A stretch of 8,885 nt of DNA from an uncultured Massilia sp. (GTDB lineage Bacteria > Pseudomonadota > Gammaproteobacteria > Burkholderiales > Burkholderiaceae), in the NCBI GenBank assembly GCA_946886065.1, contig CAMPHU010000192.1, forward strand, positions 1-8,885. Direction: 5' to 3'. The notes under the pieces are model-generated. The model worked only from the letters and a program-made list of their open reading frames with translations. It ran no database searches and had not been told where the DNA came from. The position numbers and the translations under genes were made by a program. Shown here piece by piece: positions 6,240 through 8,885 of this stretch (the stretch's first letter is position 1; every line of letters begins with the position of its first letter).

Positions 6240-8873
6240 ATGCCTGACGCGCTCAAACTCTATAAAGCCAAGCGCAATTTTGCGATCACGTCGGAGCCGG
6301 CCGAAGGCGGCGAGGCCAGCGCCGACGCCTTGACCTTCGTCATCCAGAAGCATTGGGCGTCGCGCCTGCATTACGATTTCCGCCTGGAACTGGATGGCAC
6401 GATGAAAAGCTGGGCCGTCCCCAAGGGACCCAGCTACGATTCGCGCGACAAGCGCATGGCCGTGCACGTCGAGGACCATCCGATATCCTACTCGGACTTC
6501 GAAGGCACCATCCCCGAAAAGCAATATGGCGCCGGCAAGGTCATCATCTGGGACAAGGGCACCTGGACGCCGCTGGAAGATCCGCACGAGGGTTTCGCGA
6601 AAGGCAGCATCAAGTTCGAGATGCACGGGCACAAGATGCACGGGCGCTGGACCCTGGTGCGCCTCAAGGGCCACGAGGACGACCGGCAGGAGCCCTGGCT
6701 GCTGATCAAGGAAAAGGACGAGTACATGCGCTCCAGCGAAGAGTTCTCGGTGGTCGACGAGATGCCCGACAGCGTGAAGGCCCTGCCTATGCCTGAGCGG
6801 CCGGCCGAGCGCAAGCTCGAGGCGCTCAGGGAAGAAGAGGAAGCGCCGGCGCCCAGGCGTGCGGCCGCGGCGAAGAAGGCGGCGCCGGCGAAAAAGGCCG
6901 CCCCGGCCAGGAAGCGCGGTGCAAGGACGATGCCCGAGGGCGCCGTGAAAGCCGCGCTGCCCGCGCGCTTCAAGCCGGAACTGGCGACCCTGGTCGATGC
7001 CGCGCCGCCCGATCCCGAGGATTGGGTGTTCGAGGTCAAGTTCGACGGCTATCGCATGCTGGCGCGGATCGAGAAGGGCGCGGTGAGCCTGATCACCCGC
7101 AACGAGAACGACTGGACCGGGCGCCTGCTGCCGCTCAAGGAGGAAATCGAGCGCATGAAACTGCCGGATGGCTGGTACGACGGCGAGATCGTCGTGCATG
7201 ACGAGAACGGCAAGCCGAATTTCGGCATGCTGCAGCTGGCCTTCGACGGCACGCGCGGCGCCGACATCCTGTACTTCCTGTTCGACGCGCCTTACTTCGA
7301 CGGCTACGACTTGCGCGACGTGCCGCTGGTCGAGCGGCGCGCGCTGCTGGAGGGCGCCCTCAAGGGCCATGAGGAAGGGCGGGTGCGCTTCTCGGCCGAA
7401 TTCGGCACCAATCCGGAAGAACTGGTGGTGGCGGCCTGCCGCATCGGCCTGGAGGGCGTGATCGGCAAGCGGCGCGGCTCGCGCTACGTATCGGCGCGCT
7501 CGCCGGAATGGATCAAGCTCAAGTGCGGCTTGCGCCAGGAATTCGTGATCGGCGGCTTCACCGACCCGAAGGGGTCGCGCACCGGAGTCGGTTCGCTGCT
7601 GCTCGGCACCCACGACGAGCACGGGGTGCTGCGCTATGTGGGCAATGTGGGCTCGGGCTTCAACCATTCGTCGCTGAAATCGATCAGCGCGGAGCTGGAA
7701 AAGCTGCGCACGGACGACAGCCCCTTCCCGCCACGCTCGGTCCCCGGGCGCAAGCACCACTGGGTCAAGCCGGCCCTGGTGGCGGAGGTGAGTTTCTCGG
7801 AGTGGACGGCGACGGGATCGATCCGCCATCCGGTGTTCCAGGGGCTGCGCAAGGACAAGCCGGCGAAGAACATCACACGCGAGGTGCCCAAGCATCTCGC
7901 CGGCGCGCCCGCGGCCGGGAAGAAGAGTGCAAGAAAGAGCGCAGGGAAGAGCGAGGAGAAGGCCATGGAAGAAAGCGTCGCCAGCAAGCTGCCCGCCACC
8001 ATGAAGGTGACCAACCCCGAGCGCGTGATCGATGCCCGGACCGGCTCGACCAAGCTGGACCTGATCCGCTACTACGCGCTGGTGGGCGAACTGATGATGG
8101 AGCACCTGAAGGCGCGCCCGGTCTCGCTGGTGCGCGCGCCGGAGGGCGTGGGCGGGGAGCTGTTCTTCCAGAAGCACGCCGACGTGGCCAAGCTGCCCGG
8201 CGTGAAGCACATGCCGCAGGAGCTCGATCCGGAGCACCAGCCTTTCCTCGAAATCGCCAGCGTCCAGGGCATCCTCTCGGCGGCCCAGTTCAACGTGGTC
8301 GAGATCCACACCCAGAACGCGACGCGCAAGGCCTACGCCACGCCCGACCGGATGGTGTTCGACCTCGACCCGGGCGATGGCGTGGAGTGGCGCGCGATGC
8401 AGGAAGCGGCGCAGCTGATGCACGCCTTCCTCGACGAGCTGGGCTTGCCGTCCTTCCTGAAGACCAGTGGCGGCAAGGGCCTGCACATCGTGGTGCCGGT
8501 CAAGGGCGGCTACGACTGGGACACGGTGAAGGGCTTCTCGCAGGCGATCGTGAAGCACCTGGCGACGGTGTTCCCGGAGCGCTTCGCCTTCAAGAGCGGG
8601 CCGAAGAACCGGGTGGGCAAGATCTTCATCGACTACCTGCGCAACGGGCAGGGCGCGACCACGGTGTGCGCCTGGTCGGCGCGCGTGCGGCCCGGTTTGG
8701 GGATTTCGGTGCCGCTCGCGTGGGAGGAGCTGGAGGGGCTGAAGTCGAGCACGCAGTGGGACATCACGAACGCGCACACCAGGCTGGACAAGGGGAATAC
8801 GCCGTGGGAGGGGTATGCCAAAGCCGCGAAGACCTTGGCGAAGGCGATGAAGAAGATGGGGTTCGAGCCGTAG
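6240..8873 (+). CDS. ligD: Multifunctional non-homologous end-joining DNA ligase LigD (PE-LIG-POL)
   Basis: LigD repairs DNA double-strand breaks with Ku by cleaning 3' ends, filling gaps and sealing nicks with ATP. The 877-residue protein has the Pseudomonas-type order. The 3'-phosphoesterase domain (about 1-180) keeps His38, His44, Asp46, Arg48, Arg72, His80 and Tyr84. The ATP-dependent ligase domain (about 235-545) has motif I with nucleotidyl Lys267 (KFDGYR), EGVIGK at 405-410, motif V K426-L-K428 and an OB-fold with GGFTDPKGSRTG. The primase-like polymerase domain (about 585-877) keeps Asp708 and Asp710 (DLDP), SGGKGLH at 743-749 and Asp798. All catalytic sites look intact. Two flexible Lys/Ala-rich linkers (about 197-230 and 549-580) separate the domains. 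The ATG at 6240 follows a good ribosome site and keeps the whole phosphoesterase domain. It ends with two adjacent TAG codons. No ku gene is in the window; it may lie downstream or elsewhere. Confidence 0.97.
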   Translation: MPDALKLYKAKRNFAITSEPAEGGEASADALTFVIQKHWASRLHYDFRLELDGTMKSWAVPKGPSYDSRDKRMAVHVEDHPISYSDFEGTIPEKQYGAGKVIIWDKGTWTPLEDPHEGFAKGSIKFEMHGHKMHGRWTLVRLKGHEDDRQEPWLLIKEKDEYMRSSEEFSVVDEMPDSVKALPMPERPAERKLEALREEEEAPAPRRAAAAKKAAPAKKAAPARKRGARTMPEGAVKAALPARFKPELATLVDAAPPDPEDWVFEVKFDGYRMLARIEKGAVSLITRNENDWTGRLLPLKEEIERMKLPDGWYDGEIVVHDENGKPNFGMLQLAFDGTRGADILYFLFDAPYFDGYDLRDVPLVERRALLEGALKGHEEGRVRFSAEFGTNPEELVVAACRIGLEGVIGKRRGSRYVSARSPEWIKLKCGLRQEFVIGGFTDPKGSRTGVGSLLLGTHDEHGVLRYVGNVGSGFNHSSLKSISAELEKLRTDDSPFPPRSVPGRKHHWVKPALVAEVSFSEWTATGSIRHPVFQGLRKDKPAKNITREVPKHLAGAPAAGKKSARKSAGKSEEKAMEESVASKLPATMKVTNPERVIDARTGSTKLDLIRYYALVGELMMEHLKARPVSLVRAPEGVGGELFFQKHADVAKLPGVKHMPQELDPEHQPFLEIASVQGILSAAQFNVVEIHTQNATRKAYATPDRMVFDLDPGDGVEWRAMQEAAQLMHAFLDELGLPSFLKTSGGKGLHIVVPVKGGYDWDTVKGFSQAIVKHLATVFPERFAFKSGPKNRVGKIFIDYLRNGQGATTVCAWSARVRPGLGISVPLAWEELEGLKSSTQWDITNAHTRLDKGNTPWEGYAKAAKTLAKAMKKMGFEP

Positions 8874-8885
8874 TAGCGCGCCCCG

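Noticed and set aside
6153..8777. Long open frame on the minus strand opposite ligD (about 874 codons)
   Set aside because: LigD on the plus strand has every catalytic motif. The antisense frame shows only His/Arg/Gln-rich low-information sequence and no ribosome site that I can see.

Overview
The window looks like a piece of chromosome from a GC-rich betaproteobacterium, most likely in the Oxalobacteraceae (Massilia-like). This rests on the strong G/C third-position bias, the large periplasmic-propeller sensor kinase, a PE-LIG-POL type LigD, and a tRNA half that resembles Burkholderiales tRNA-Arg. The placement is inference; no rRNA or other marker gene is present. Nothing in the window looks like a phage, insertion sequence, CRISPR array or other mobile element.

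Layout from left to right. (1) The 5' half of a tRNA gene on the minus strand runs off the left edge, with a perfect TATAAT box behind it. (2) 145-4023, plus strand: a very large hybrid-like sensor kinase. It has a signal peptide, fourteen propeller blades, a Y_Y_Y domain, one membrane segment, a coiled coil, a GAF domain and a histidine kinase core, but no receiver or DNA-binding domain. (3) 4133-4549, plus strand: a small exported DUF4019 protein starting at GTG. (4) 4570-5514, minus strand: a D-2-hydroxyacid dehydrogenase of the glycerate dehydrogenase/hydroxypyruvate reductase type, convergent with (3). (5) 5664-6014, minus strand: a small exported Ala/Lys-rich protein built of 11-residue repeats and followed by a strong intrinsic terminator. 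(6) 6240-8873, plus strand: ligD, the multifunctional DNA ligase of bacterial non-homologous end joining, divergent from (5) and ending 12 bases before the window does.

The genes do not form one pathway. The kinase would sense an extracytoplasmic signal and a cytoplasmic one, and would pass phosphate to a response regulator that is not in the window. The dehydrogenase is a stand-alone metabolic enzyme. LigD repairs double-strand breaks together with Ku, whose gene is not in the window. The repeat protein and ligD share a 225-base divergent intergenic region. The repeat protein resembles desiccation-type (LEA-like) proteins, so a shared stress response is possible, but only as a hypothesis.

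I see no clear undescribed multi-gene system. The most unusual items are the LEA-like secreted repeat protein and the receiver-less double-propeller kinase.
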